Shown: positions 51,740 through 59,243 of the stretch, in pieces
Layout: each line of letters starts with the position of its first letter
Position numbering within the stretch: position 1 is the stretch's first letter
Translations under genes and position numbers: made by a program
The notes under the pieces: generated by a model
Seen by the model: the letters and a program-made list of their open reading frames with translations, nothing else
Told to the model about the DNA's origin: nothing
Database searches by the model: none
DNA from: Christensenellaceae bacterium
Lineage (GTDB): Bacteria > Bacillota > Clostridia > Christensenellales > Borkfalkiaceae
Direction of reading: 5' to 3'
Assembly (NCBI GenBank): GCA_948890655.1
Contig: CAQTYU010000006.1
Span: 22,022-86,021, forward strand
Length of the DNA: 64,000 nucleotides

Positions 51740-51845
51740 AACTGGGCTAATGACACCAATACCGGGGCTTTCTATCTGAATTGCAACTATTCGACGTCGA
51801 ATTCCAATCCGAATATCGGGACGCACTTACTAATGTGAAAAGAAA
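51696..51845 (+). repeat. DGR template repeat (TR)
   Basis: The most adenine-rich copy; in the VR frame it codes an Asn-rich peptide (FGGNWANDTNTGAFYLNCNY onward), as expected when AAY codons are placed at diversified sites. In that frame it contains a TGA (51836-51838) that VR reads as TGT. Confidence 0.92.
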
Positions 51846-51945
51846 TTTATATTTTCATTGCCCTGCCGCTCGGCAAAACATCAAAATCTCAACTCCGTGC
51901 TGGTAGGCTGCGGTCGAACGCTCGGAAAAGGAACACAAAAGCCTT
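51846..51945 (+). other. TR to RT spacer
   Basis: About 100 nt without an ORF, too short for Avd. In the studied Bordetella phage DGR the RNA between TR and RT is needed for cDNA priming, so this stretch is the candidate priming RNA. It contains GC-rich short inverted pieces near 51860-51925. Confidence 0.5.
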
Positions 51946-52044
51946 ATGTAACGATACGGCAATTTATTTGAAAAAATAATCGACATCAATAATCTTGTAA
52001 GAGCTCACAACAATGCTCGGAAAAGAAAAACGAAAAACCCGGAG
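51946..52044 (+). other. Conserved RT N-terminus after ATG-TAA
   Basis: In the RT frame 51952-52044 reads RYGNLFEKIIDINNLVRAHN and on, with ARKRKTKNPEV, which is the usual N-terminus of this RT group (M-K-R-Y-G-N-L). The only in-frame ATG, at 51946, is followed by TAA at 51949 where AAA (Lys) is expected. No other ATG, GTG or TTG lies in frame before 52045. Confidence 0.75.
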
Positions 52045-53043
52045 GTGCAGAAAGTGGACAGCGACGTGCTGGGCTACTGTATGCAAATCCGCGAAATGCT
52101 GGTGCGCGGGACGTTTACAACCTCAAAGTACCATATTTTCAATATCGTTGACCGAGGCAAAGAGCGCGAAATCTGCGACTTGCCATACTTTCCCGACCGT
52201 ATAGTACACTGGGCAATAATGCAAGTGCTGGAGCCGATTTTCTGCTCGCACTTTATCGCGCAGACATACGCAGCGATACCGGGCAAAGGGACGCATAAAG
52301 CCCTCCAACAGCTCCACGAGTATATGGACGACAAAGAGGGGATAGCGTACTGCCTCAAGCTCGACGTAAAAAAGTTTTTTCCGCACGTAAACGGGGAAAT
52401 ACTCAAGGCGCTTCTGCGTAAGAAAATCAAATGCGAGCGCACGCTTTGGCTACTGGACGACATAGTGGACAGCTACGACAACGGGCTGCCGATAGGGAAT
52501 TATACCTCCCAGTATTTCGGTAACTACTATCTATCGTATTTCGACCACTGGATTAAAGAGGTTAAAGGCGTAAAATATTACTTGCGTTATATGGACGATA
52601 TTATAATCTTGCACAGCTCAAAGGAATACCTCCACGAGCTTAAGCGGGAAATCGACGAGTATTTCGCAAATCTCAAGCTAACCGTAAAGGGTAACTGGCA
52701 AATTTTCCCCACGCTCGTGCGCGGCGTCGATTTCGTCGGTTATCGGAGTTTCGAGGGCTATACGTTATTGAGAAAGCCGACAAAAAAGCGGCTCAAGGCA
52801 GCCACAAAGCGCTTGCTTTTCAAGGTGCAGAGCGGTAAACCTCTCACCACATCAGACCGCAGCGTCATAGGGTCGTACCACGGTATCCTCAAATGGTGCG
52901 ACAGCTGGCGCTTATCAAACAAAACAATAAACAAAGTACAAGGAGGAGCTTATGCTGGTACGAGGAACACAGGAACAAAAGCCGCTTGCGCTGGAGTTCG
53001 GCAAGGACACGGTTTACGTGCGCAACAATATTCGACGGATTGA
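52045..53043 (+). CDS. DGR reverse transcriptase
   Basis: 332 residues from the first usable start, a GTG at 52045. RT motifs: LPYFPDRIVHWAIMQVLEPI, LKLDVKKFFPHV (catalytic Asp), the DGR-specific IGNYTSQYFGN in place of the QGxxxSP of group II intron RTs, RYMDDIIIL (YMDD, 52588-52599) and LTVKGNWQIFPT with GVDFVGYRSF. No maturase or endonuclease domain. It should copy TR RNA with adenine-specific errors. The frame is open for a further 31 conserved codons upstream, so the native protein probably began near 51946; see the nonsense codon there. The 3-prime end overlaps the next gene by 92 nt. Confidence 0.93.
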   Translation: MQKVDSDVLGYCMQIREMLVRGTFTTSKYHIFNIVDRGKEREICDLPYFPDRIVHWAIMQVLEPIFCSHFIAQTYAAIPGKGTHKALQQLHEYMDDKEGIAYCLKLDVKKFFPHVNGEILKALLRKKIKCERTLWLLDDIVDSYDNGLPIGNYTSQYFGNYYLSYFDHWIKEVKGVKYYLRYMDDIIILHSSKEYLHELKREIDEYFANLKLTVKGNWQIFPTLVRGVDFVGYRSFEGYTLLRKPTKKRLKAATKRLLFKVQSGKPLTTSDRSVIGSYHGILKWCDSWRLSNKTINKVQGGAYAGTRNTGTKAACAGVRQGHGLRAQQYSTD

Positions 53044-53185
53044 GAAAACCGCCGAGGACGATTTCGAGGGCTGGGAGTACGAGGAAACTACCTACACCTA
53101 TCCGGAATACGTAAAAAAGCAGCAAGAGGACGGCGACAACGTAAAGCTGGCGCTCGCCGAGCTTGCGGAAATTGTAGGAGGCTAA
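52952..53185 (+). CDS. Small phage protein
   Basis: 77 residues starting inside the RT gene with a strong AGGAGG. Content (EFGKDTVYVRNNIRRIE, FEGWEYEETTYTYPEYVKK) matches a small uncharacterised protein that usually lies between tail and holin genes in Clostridia phages. Function unknown. Confidence 0.75.
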   Translation: MLVRGTQEQKPLALEFGKDTVYVRNNIRRIEKTAEDDFEGWEYEETTYTYPEYVKKQQEDGDNVKLALAELAEIVGG

Positions 53186-53186
53186 T

Positions 53187-53294
53187 ATGGTAAAAATTTA
53201 CGTTGATTTAATCAATCGCGGGCTCAAGACACTTGAGGACGTGCCGGCGCGCTGGCGCGAGGCTGTAAAGGCAGCACTGGAGGCGAGGGACTAA
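53187..53294 (+). CDS. CD1375/XkdX-like mini-protein
   Basis: 35 residues: MVKIYVDLINRGLKTLEDVP followed by ARWREAVKAALEARD. AGGAGG upstream; the stop overlaps the next ATG by one base. The family is found just before holins in Firmicutes prophages; its role is unknown. Confidence 0.72.
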   Translation: MVKIYVDLINRGLKTLEDVPARWREAVKAALEARD

Positions 53295-53572
53295 TGGACG
53301 GCTTGACTGTACTTGCAATCGTATTGCCGATTGTAACCGCGGGGCTCACGATAGCCTCGTTTTTTATTGCTCGCAGCGCCGAGGCAAAGAAAAAAGGACA
53401 CGACGACGGCGAGCTCAAAACCGACATATCATACGTAAAGCGTCGGGTGGACGATATACTGCTCGAGCAGCGAGAAATCAACAAAATGCTGGACGCCCAC
53501 GGGGAACGCATTACCCGCGTGGAGGAAAGCGTAAAGCAAGCCCATAAACGTATTGACGGGCTGCAAAAATAA
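53294..53572 (+). CDS. Membrane-anchored coiled-coil protein of lysis region
   Basis: 92 residues. One N-terminal helix (LAIVLPIVTAGLTIASFFIA), then a soluble coiled coil (YVKRRVDDILLEQREINKML). Topology resembles XhlA/Rz-like lysis helpers but in reversed order. Its place before the holin supports a lysis role. Confidence 0.62.
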   Translation: MDGLTVLAIVLPIVTAGLTIASFFIARSAEAKKKGHDDGELKTDISYVKRRVDDILLEQREINKMLDAHGERITRVEESVKQAHKRIDGLQK

Positions 53573-53603
53573 AAAAGCCGCGACTGCGGCAAAGGAGTAA
53601 ATT

Positions 53604-53912
53604 ATGGAAAACCTTATCGAAATTACGAGCGTGCCCGTTATCGTGGCAATCGTTTACGCAGCACTGGCTTTATACAAGCACTTTGTAAAAGCCGAAAAGT
53701 GGGTGCGCCTTATCCCGTTGTGGGCTGCGCTGCTGGGCGTCGTGCTCGGTATTGTAGCGTTTTATGCGGTGCCGGCGATTATCCCGGCGGACAACGTGCT
53801 GGTGGCTATTCTTGTGGGTGGTGCCTCGGGGCTCGCTGCAACGGGTACCAATCAGATATACAAACAGCTCACGAAAGACAAGGACGACCCCGGAAATGAT
53901 AAAACCGAGTAA
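53604..53912 (+). CDS. Phage holin (holin_5-like)
   Basis: 102 residues with three hydrophobic helices (PVIVAIVYAALALY, LIPLWAALLGVVLGIVAFYA, VLVAILVGGASGLAATGTNQ) and a charged tail. Matches the phage holin family with the ASGLAATGTNQ end. Last gene of the prophage; no endolysin follows. Confidence 0.85.
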   Translation: MENLIEITSVPVIVAIVYAALALYKHFVKAEKWVRLIPLWAALLGVVLGIVAFYAVPAIIPADNVLVAILVGGASGLAATGTNQIYKQLTKDKDDPGNDKTE

Positions 53913-53920
53913 AAGAAAAA

Positions 53921-53942
53921 TGCAAGAGGATTACCTCTTGCA
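53921..53942 (-). terminator. Terminator at right prophage edge (reverse strand)
   Basis: TGCAAGAGG-N4-CCTCTTGCA; on the reverse strand TTTTTCTTTT follows. It would end the tRNA transcript coming from the right. It has no T-run on the forward strand. Confidence 0.6.
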
Positions 53943-54015
53943 AAATATCCCAAACACGCCCCGCCGGAACACGTAAAAGGCTTTTTTTGTGCCCGTGTTC
54001 GTATTTGTATGTTTT

Positions 54016-54091
54016 TGGTGGAGATATGGGGATTCGAACCCCAGACCTATACGTTGCGAACGTATCGCGCTACCAACTGTGCTATATCCCC
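54016..54091 (-). tRNA. tRNA-Ala(CGC)
   Basis: 76 nt with CCA encoded. Acceptor GGGGATA/TATCTCC has the G3-U70 pair that marks tRNA-Ala; anticodon loop TTCGCAA gives CGC; T-arm GGGGTTCGAATCCCC. Confidence 0.95.
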
Positions 54092-54122
54092 GAAACGCGG
54101 CGAACGTAAAGTCCGCTTTTTA

Positions 54123-54199
54123 TGGTGGGAACAAATGGGCTCGAACCATCGACCTCTTGCATGTCAAGCAAGCGCTCTGACCAACTGAGCTATGCCCCC
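54123..54199 (-). tRNA. tRNA-Val(GAC)
   Basis: 77 nt with CCA encoded. Anticodon loop TTGACAT gives GAC; D-arm GCTCAGTTGGTCAGAGC; T-loop TTCGAGC. First gene of the two-tRNA unit. Confidence 0.95.
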
Positions 54200-54216
54200 T
54201 TGAAAACTCTTAGTTT

Positions 54217-54245
54217 ATTATAACAGCCGCAATTTATTTTTGCAA
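54217..54245 (-). promoter_or_regulatory. Promoter of tRNA-Val/tRNA-Ala unit
   Basis: Reverse strand TTGCAA (54245-54240), 17 bp, TATAAT (54222-54217). Confidence 0.75.
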
Positions 54246-54291
54246 GCGTTTTTACGCTTTAAATGCAAGTGCAGTTTGTAGTAAAATTTTA

Positions 54292-54320
54292 TTGAAATTT
54301 TTTATGCCGGGTGATATAAT
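54292..54320 (+). promoter_or_regulatory. Promoter of cysteine desulfidase gene
   Basis: TTGAAA (54292-54297), 17 bp, TATAAT (54315-54320) with extended TGA. AAAGGA precedes the ATG. Confidence 0.75.
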
Positions 54321-54348
54321 CAGAATATAATATTAAAAAGGATTTACT

Positions 54349-55626
54349 ATGGATAAACAGGTTTACCTTAATTTCGTTAATATTCTCAAAGAAGAACTTG
54401 TGCCCGCCACAGGTTGTACCGAACCGATTTCGGTTGCCTACGCCGCGGCTTTGGCGAGGGATACTCTGGGGGCAATTCCTGAAAACGTTGAAATTTCGGT
54501 GAGCGGAAATATCCTTAAAAACGTTAAAAGCGTGGTGGTGCCGAACACAGGCGGTTTGAAGGGAGTGGTTTCCGCCGCCGCGGCGGGAATTATTGCCGGA
54601 AATGCAAAAGGGGAATTGCAGGTTATTTCTTCGGTTACAGAAAAGGACCTTGAAGAAATTGCAAATTACCTTAAAGTTGCGAAATTTTCGGTTTCAAGTT
54701 CTAATTCGGGTTGCATTTTCGATATCGCGGTGAAGTGCCTGAAAGACGGCAGCTATGCGGTCGTGCGTATTGCCGGTCATCACACAAACGTTGTGCATAT
54801 TGAGAAAGACGGCGAAATAATTTTAGACAAGACTGTTGTGACTGCGGAGGCGGCTCTTACCGACAGAAGTTTTTTGTCGGTGGAAAAGATAATAGAGTTT
54901 GCGGACGTTGTTGAGATTGCGGACGTTGAGAACATAATTTGCCGGCAGGCGGAATATAACGGAGCGATAGCTGCGGAAGGCTTGAAGAACGATTACGGCG
55001 CACGCGTGGGTAAAGTGCTTTTAAAGGCTTTCGGGAACGACGTGCATAACCGCGCCAAGGCGACCGCCGCGGCGGGTTCGGACGCAAGAATGAACGGTTG
55101 CTGTCTGCCGGTTATAATAGTTTCAGGAAGCGGCAATCAGGGGATGACGGCGTCGTTGCCCGTAATGGTTTACGCCGAGCACTTGAAAGCTCCGAAGGAA
55201 AAACTGATTCGCGCGCTTGTCGTTTCGGACCTTGTTACTATTCATCTTAAATCGGGTATAGGCAGGCTTTCGGCTTATTGCGGAGCGGTAAGCGCCGGCT
55301 GTGGCGCGGCCGCCGGAGTATGTTATCTTTACGGCGGCGGCTACGACGAAATTTCGGGAACGATTGTGAACGCGCTGGCAATCGATTCTGGCGTAATCTG
55401 CGACGGGGCTAAATCAAGCTGTGCGGCAAAGATAGCGTCTGCCGTGGAGGCCGGACTCATGGGTTTTGAAATGACGAGAAACGGCAGCGGGTTTTGTTGC
55501 GGAGACGGGATTTTAGGCGACTGCGTGGAGTGCACTATAGACAACGTGGGCGACCTTGCGCGCATAGGCATGAGAGACACCGACGAGGAAATTATAAGAC
55601 TTATGATAAAGCCGAATAAGAAATAA
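54349..55626 (+). CDS. L-cysteine desulfidase family protein (CdsB/CyuA, UPF0597)
   Basis: 425 residues. The N-terminal PATGCTEPI (Cys23) and GNILKNVKSVVVPNTGG, with the Cys-rich C-terminal part (AVSAGCGAAAGVC, CDGAKSSCAAKIAS, GILGDC), are typical of the serine-dehydratase-alpha-related UPF0597 family. Characterised members (Methanocaldococcus CdsB, E. coli CyuA) use a [4Fe-4S] cluster to split cysteine into pyruvate, ammonia and sulfide. No transporter gene is adjacent. Single gene with its own promoter. Confidence 0.88.
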   Translation: MDKQVYLNFVNILKEELVPATGCTEPISVAYAAALARDTLGAIPENVEISVSGNILKNVKSVVVPNTGGLKGVVSAAAAGIIAGNAKGELQVISSVTEKDLEEIANYLKVAKFSVSSSNSGCIFDIAVKCLKDGSYAVVRIAGHHTNVVHIEKDGEIILDKTVVTAEAALTDRSFLSVEKIIEFADVVEIADVENIICRQAEYNGAIAAEGLKNDYGARVGKVLLKAFGNDVHNRAKATAAAGSDARMNGCCLPVIIVSGSGNQGMTASLPVMVYAEHLKAPKEKLIRALVVSDLVTIHLKSGIGRLSAYCGAVSAGCGAAAGVCYLYGGGYDEISGTIVNALAIDSGVICDGAKSSCAAKIASAVEAGLMGFEMTRNGSGFCCGDGILGDCVECTIDNVGDLARIGMRDTDEEIIRLMIKPNKK

Positions 55627-55687
55627 ACGGCGCATATCAGGGCACTAATTTAGAAAACGAACAAATTATTCTTAAAAGAGGGACACG

Positions 55688-58600
55688 ATGATATTTAAAA
55701 TAAGACAAGGCGAAAAGACGAAAGGCGGCGCTGTGTCCGCCGACAAAAGAATGATTGTGCTGATAAGCGCGACGGCGGTTTGCGTTGTGTGTTTTTTGCT
55801 TGCGTTTGTTTTGCTGATTTTAAACAGTATAGTATCGACTGCGGCGTTTGCAAACGAGTATAAGAGCGAAACACTCGTAGGGTATTATGCGGAATATCTT
55901 GGAAACGTGAGGAGAAATATTCCCAGAACGACTTCGAACGAGGGGCTTGAAACAGGGTATCCTAAGTACGGCTATACCTTAAAACTTACTACCGAACAAA
56001 AGGACGCCATGATAGCCGAAGCCAACTATCTTGCTACTACCGATACGGCAAACGCGGGCGGAAGCGGCAAAGCTTACCCCTACAACAGCATGGATAAGGA
56101 CGGAAAACTTTATTATAACGGCGAGCCGGCGCTGGATAAGAACGGCAGGCAGAGAGTTTTATACAAACATACCGCGGCGGAAGGTATGTATCTTGGCGAC
56201 GTTTCGGACAGGGAGCCCGGAGTTGTAAAAAGAATAACGCTGAGACCGAGAGCTTACACGGGCTATTACGACATAACCGGTTTGTATGCGCCGGCAGGCG
56301 AAGTTGTTAAAATCGAATTAAGTGAAAAGGATATGGAGGCTACCGGCGGAATTTGCGTGCATATAGGACAGGCGCTTTATAACGGGCAGGCGAACAATAT
56401 ATGGAATGCGAGAAACATAAACCGAATGCCGGTAATTCTGAATACTTTTAATATAAATAAAAGCAATGCAACCCTTGAAAACGGGATTTATACCGCTTAC
56501 GTAGGTTCGTTTTTGGGCGGACCTATATACGTGCGCGACGAGAGAGTGAATTTCAGCGTTACAGTTTCGGGCGGAGTTAATTATTCACACTATATATTGG
56601 GGTATACGACAAAAGACGAGTTTTATAAAAACGCAGGGTCTTCGGTGCCCTTCTTTGATTTGGAGGTCTGGGAAAACGGAGTTTTGCATTCGGGACCCAA
56701 GAAATACGCTGAAAATTTTACTTATGAACAGCTTTACGACGCAGCTGTGTTGTGGGAGAAAATTTCGCTTGTTTCCACAAAGGTTTCCACGCAAGGTATT
56801 GTGTTTTTATACGACCCGTTCGTGGCGGCGGGTGCGGCTGTTGCTTTCCCCGGAAGGCGCTCGGTAAATTGCCCTATGGGGTGGATGTCTAATTCACTTA
56901 ACTATAATTCATTCGTAACTTCGGGCGCGTGGGGAAATATGCACGAATATAATCACAACTTTCAGGGCTTCGGATGTCTGGGCAGCGACGGTGAAATTAC
57001 GAACAATTCGTTAAACCTTGTGGAATACAGTCTTTTTACCAAAATTTCCAGAGCGAGGGGGATAAATAACTACGGTGGCGCGGGACTTTCTGCCTGGAAC
57101 CAATATACGAGCGCGACCTGGGCTTTGCGTCAGTTTTTAAGCGGAAACGTGGGGAGTACCAACGGGCTTGCGGTTTATGCAACGCTTTTACATAACTTTG
57201 GACAGGACGCTTATATGCAGTCGGCCCGTGGGAGAAACGAGGCGTTTTTTACCAATTGGGGCAACGTTACGCACCAGAATATGTCGTACTTTACGAATTA
57301 TTTATCGCAGTTTGTCGGCGGCGTTAACTATTCGGACGCATTGAATGAAAAGCAGAAAGATTATCCTATGTTCGTGCCTGTTGCAAGCGTTTATCAGACG
57401 GGCAGAAGTTATAATTACGACGGACAGAAGCGTTATATAGAAACGCAGAGACCTTACGTTATTGCCTACGGCGAGGACTTTACCGTGGATTTAAGAAAGT
57501 ATGAAGCCGTCGGCGGACAGTATCAGAGCGGAAGCGTAGTGCTCCCCGAAGGATTTACTTTTACGATTGCCGATATTTCATCTCCCGACCACGGTACGTT
57601 AACTAAGGTTGAGGACGGCGTTTATAAATTTACGCCCGATGAAAATATACTTTCGGGCAAGATTTACGTCACTTTGAGAATAACGGCGCCCGACGGTGCG
57701 GGGTTCACCGTTGACGACGTGGACCTTGTTCTGGAATTCGAACAGACGCACGAATTCAGCAAATCAATGTTGCAAAGGACGACGTACACCTATGCCGCGG
57801 GCTCTGCGTATACCGATGCGGAAGAAGCGTTCAATGCGGAATACGCCGGAGCGCAAAGCGTTAAAGATGAAAACAACGTGAATAAGTTGCAGAACAGCAA
57901 CACGGACGTATGGTATACTTTTACCGAACCGGCGCCTGAAAACTCTGTTGTGGAGGTAAGGGGAAAAATTTACGTGGATGAAACGGCAAAGTACAGAATT
58001 GCTTTGCGCGGGCGCTGGAACTGCGCGCTGTTCGTTTCGTTGGACGAGGGTAAGACGTACACGCTTGCGGGCAAGATTACCGAGGCGAAAGACTCGAATT
58101 TCAGACCAAACGACCCGCTTACTTACACCGATTTTGAAGAGTTGCCTGCGGGCAGTTGGGTTTATTTTAAAGAAGTTATGGTTTGTTATTCGGTGCCGCA
58201 CGCACAGGGAAGATTGAGCAGTTTTATAGGTCTTGGCTGGGGTAAGTTTACTCCGCCGGGCGGCGTTTACGATGAAGACGGCAATCTCACGGGCGAAACT
58301 CCCGAAACGCTGGAGTTGCACTATGCAAGCGCTTACAGAGAAAGCTATCAGTTTTCCAATGAAAAATTCAATTCGGATTATTTTTATAAACGCAACTACA
58401 CTTTCAGTTATAACAGCGAAGTTGTTGTGGAAACCGCAGTGAAACAGTTCGAGGCGCAATATCTGCCCTGGGATAACACGGATAAACATAAGATAGATAA
58501 TCTTTTCGACGGCGACGATTCGACTTTTATACATACTAACCGTTCGAATATTTCGGCGGATAATCCTTTTATAGTAAGTGTGGAGCTGGAAGAAGCCGTG

Positions 58601-59227
58601 GAAGCGAACAGACTGGTTTTTGTCGGTTCGGCGGCGAGCGGAAATTATAAAACTTATTTGCCGAAGACTTTTAAAGTTGAGGTAAGTAACGACGGAATCG
58701 ACTGGACGGTTGCCGCGGACGTAGCCTCTTCGAAGCTTGGCAATCTGACGGTTACTGCGGATTTCGGCGAGACTTACAGTTTTAAATTTTATAAAATTAC
58801 GGTTACCGACACTCATTCTACTGCAGGGTATAAGTATTTGGCTTTGAATAAGATAGAGTTCGAAACTGCGCTTTCTTTACCGGCGGGGAAAGTAGAGTCG
58901 ATAGACCGCGCGTCAAAGATTGTGCGCGGAGACTGGGTTATCGCTTCGGCGAATTCTTTCTTCGAACACGTTTATAAGGCGGGACGCGGGGCGGTTCTCG
59001 AATTTGATTTTACCGGTGAGAGACTGGCGCTTTTATCTACAAATTTAACCGCTTCGGAGTTCGACGTTTATGTTGACGGCGTTAAGGTCGATTCTCTTAA
59101 TATAAGGGGCGACGAGGGCGGATTTATGGAAGTTTCTTACCTTTCGCCCGTGCTTGAAAGCGGAGAACATAAAGTAAGTATAAGATGTTACGGCTCGGCG
59201 AATTTCGATTCTGTCGTAAGCTGGTAA
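55688..59227 (+). CDS. Membrane-anchored M60-family peptidase with F5/8C domain
   Basis: 1179 residues. One N-terminal helix near 20-45 (VLISATAVCVVCFLLAFVLL) acts as uncleaved anchor. An N-terminal accessory region is followed by the M60/enhancin catalytic domain with HEYNH at 419-423 and a downstream Glu near 446 (NLVEYS). After this come Ig-like and PA14-like segments (about 730-860), a discoidin/CBM32 domain (about 916-1061) and a C-terminal beta domain. M60 enzymes with CBM32 cleave O-glycosylated host proteins such as mucin. This suggests a mucosal habitat. Confidence 0.88.
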   Translation: MIFKIRQGEKTKGGAVSADKRMIVLISATAVCVVCFLLAFVLLILNSIVSTAAFANEYKSETLVGYYAEYLGNVRRNIPRTTSNEGLETGYPKYGYTLKLTTEQKDAMIAEANYLATTDTANAGGSGKAYPYNSMDKDGKLYYNGEPALDKNGRQRVLYKHTAAEGMYLGDVSDREPGVVKRITLRPRAYTGYYDITGLYAPAGEVVKIELSEKDMEATGGICVHIGQALYNGQANNIWNARNINRMPVILNTFNINKSNATLENGIYTAYVGSFLGGPIYVRDERVNFSVTVSGGVNYSHYILGYTTKDEFYKNAGSSVPFFDLEVWENGVLHSGPKKYAENFTYEQLYDAAVLWEKISLVSTKVSTQGIVFLYDPFVAAGAAVAFPGRRSVNCPMGWMSNSLNYNSFVTSGAWGNMHEYNHNFQGFGCLGSDGEITNNSLNLVEYSLFTKISRARGINNYGGAGLSAWNQYTSATWALRQFLSGNVGSTNGLAVYATLLHNFGQDAYMQSARGRNEAFFTNWGNVTHQNMSYFTNYLSQFVGGVNYSDALNEKQKDYPMFVPVASVYQTGRSYNYDGQKRYIETQRPYVIAYGEDFTVDLRKYEAVGGQYQSGSVVLPEGFTFTIADISSPDHGTLTKVEDGVYKFTPDENILSGKIYVTLRITAPDGAGFTVDDVDLVLEFEQTHEFSKSMLQRTTYTYAAGSAYTDAEEAFNAEYAGAQSVKDENNVNKLQNSNTDVWYTFTEPAPENSVVEVRGKIYVDETAKYRIALRGRWNCALFVSLDEGKTYTLAGKITEAKDSNFRPNDPLTYTDFEELPAGSWVYFKEVMVCYSVPHAQGRLSSFIGLGWGKFTPPGGVYDEDGNLTGETPETLELHYASAYRESYQFSNEKFNSDYFYKRNYTFSYNSEVVVETAVKQFEAQYLPWDNTDKHKIDNLFDGDDSTFIHTNRSNISADNPFIVSVELEEAVEANRLVFVGSAASGNYKTYLPKTFKVEVSNDGIDWTVAADVASSKLGNLTVTADFGETYSFKFYKITVTDTHSTAGYKYLALNKIEFETALSLPAGKVESIDRASKIVRGDWVIASANSFFEHVYKAGRGAVLEFDFTGERLALLSTNLTASEFDVYVDGVKVDSLNIRGDEGGFMEVSYLSPVLESGEHKVSIRCYGSANFDSVVSW

Positions 59228-59243
59228 AATAAAGGAGAAAAAT

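Larger units (their letters stand above)
50181..53043 (+). mobile_element. Diversity-generating retroelement (DGR)
   Basis: Target gene with VR, an extra VR-like copy, TR, a spacer of about 100 nt and a DGR-type reverse transcriptase, all on one strand. No Avd-like accessory gene is seen. Adenine-only substitutions between VR and TR show that the system has been active. Confidence 0.92.
21574..53912. mobile_element. Siphovirus prophage with DGR (about 32 kb)
   Basis: Complete order of a temperate tailed phage: serine integrase, repressor, early/recombination and replication genes, late regulator, terminase, portal, head, connector, tail, DGR-diversified tail protein, holin. It is coding-dense with 1-4 nt gene overlaps and is less AT-rich than the host. 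It is flanked by an intact LRR gene and intact tRNA genes, so integration was intergenic. Ends are approximate. An endolysin gene is not seen. Confidence 0.95.

Noticed and set aside
53989..54180. Forward ORF over the two tRNA genes
   Set aside because: It is the reverse complement of the tRNA sequences and has no coding character.
54016..54199. tRNA genes as phage-encoded or as the integration target
   Set aside because: They lie outside the holin end, on the reverse strand with their own promoter at 54245. Both are complete and no tRNA fragment is found at the left end.
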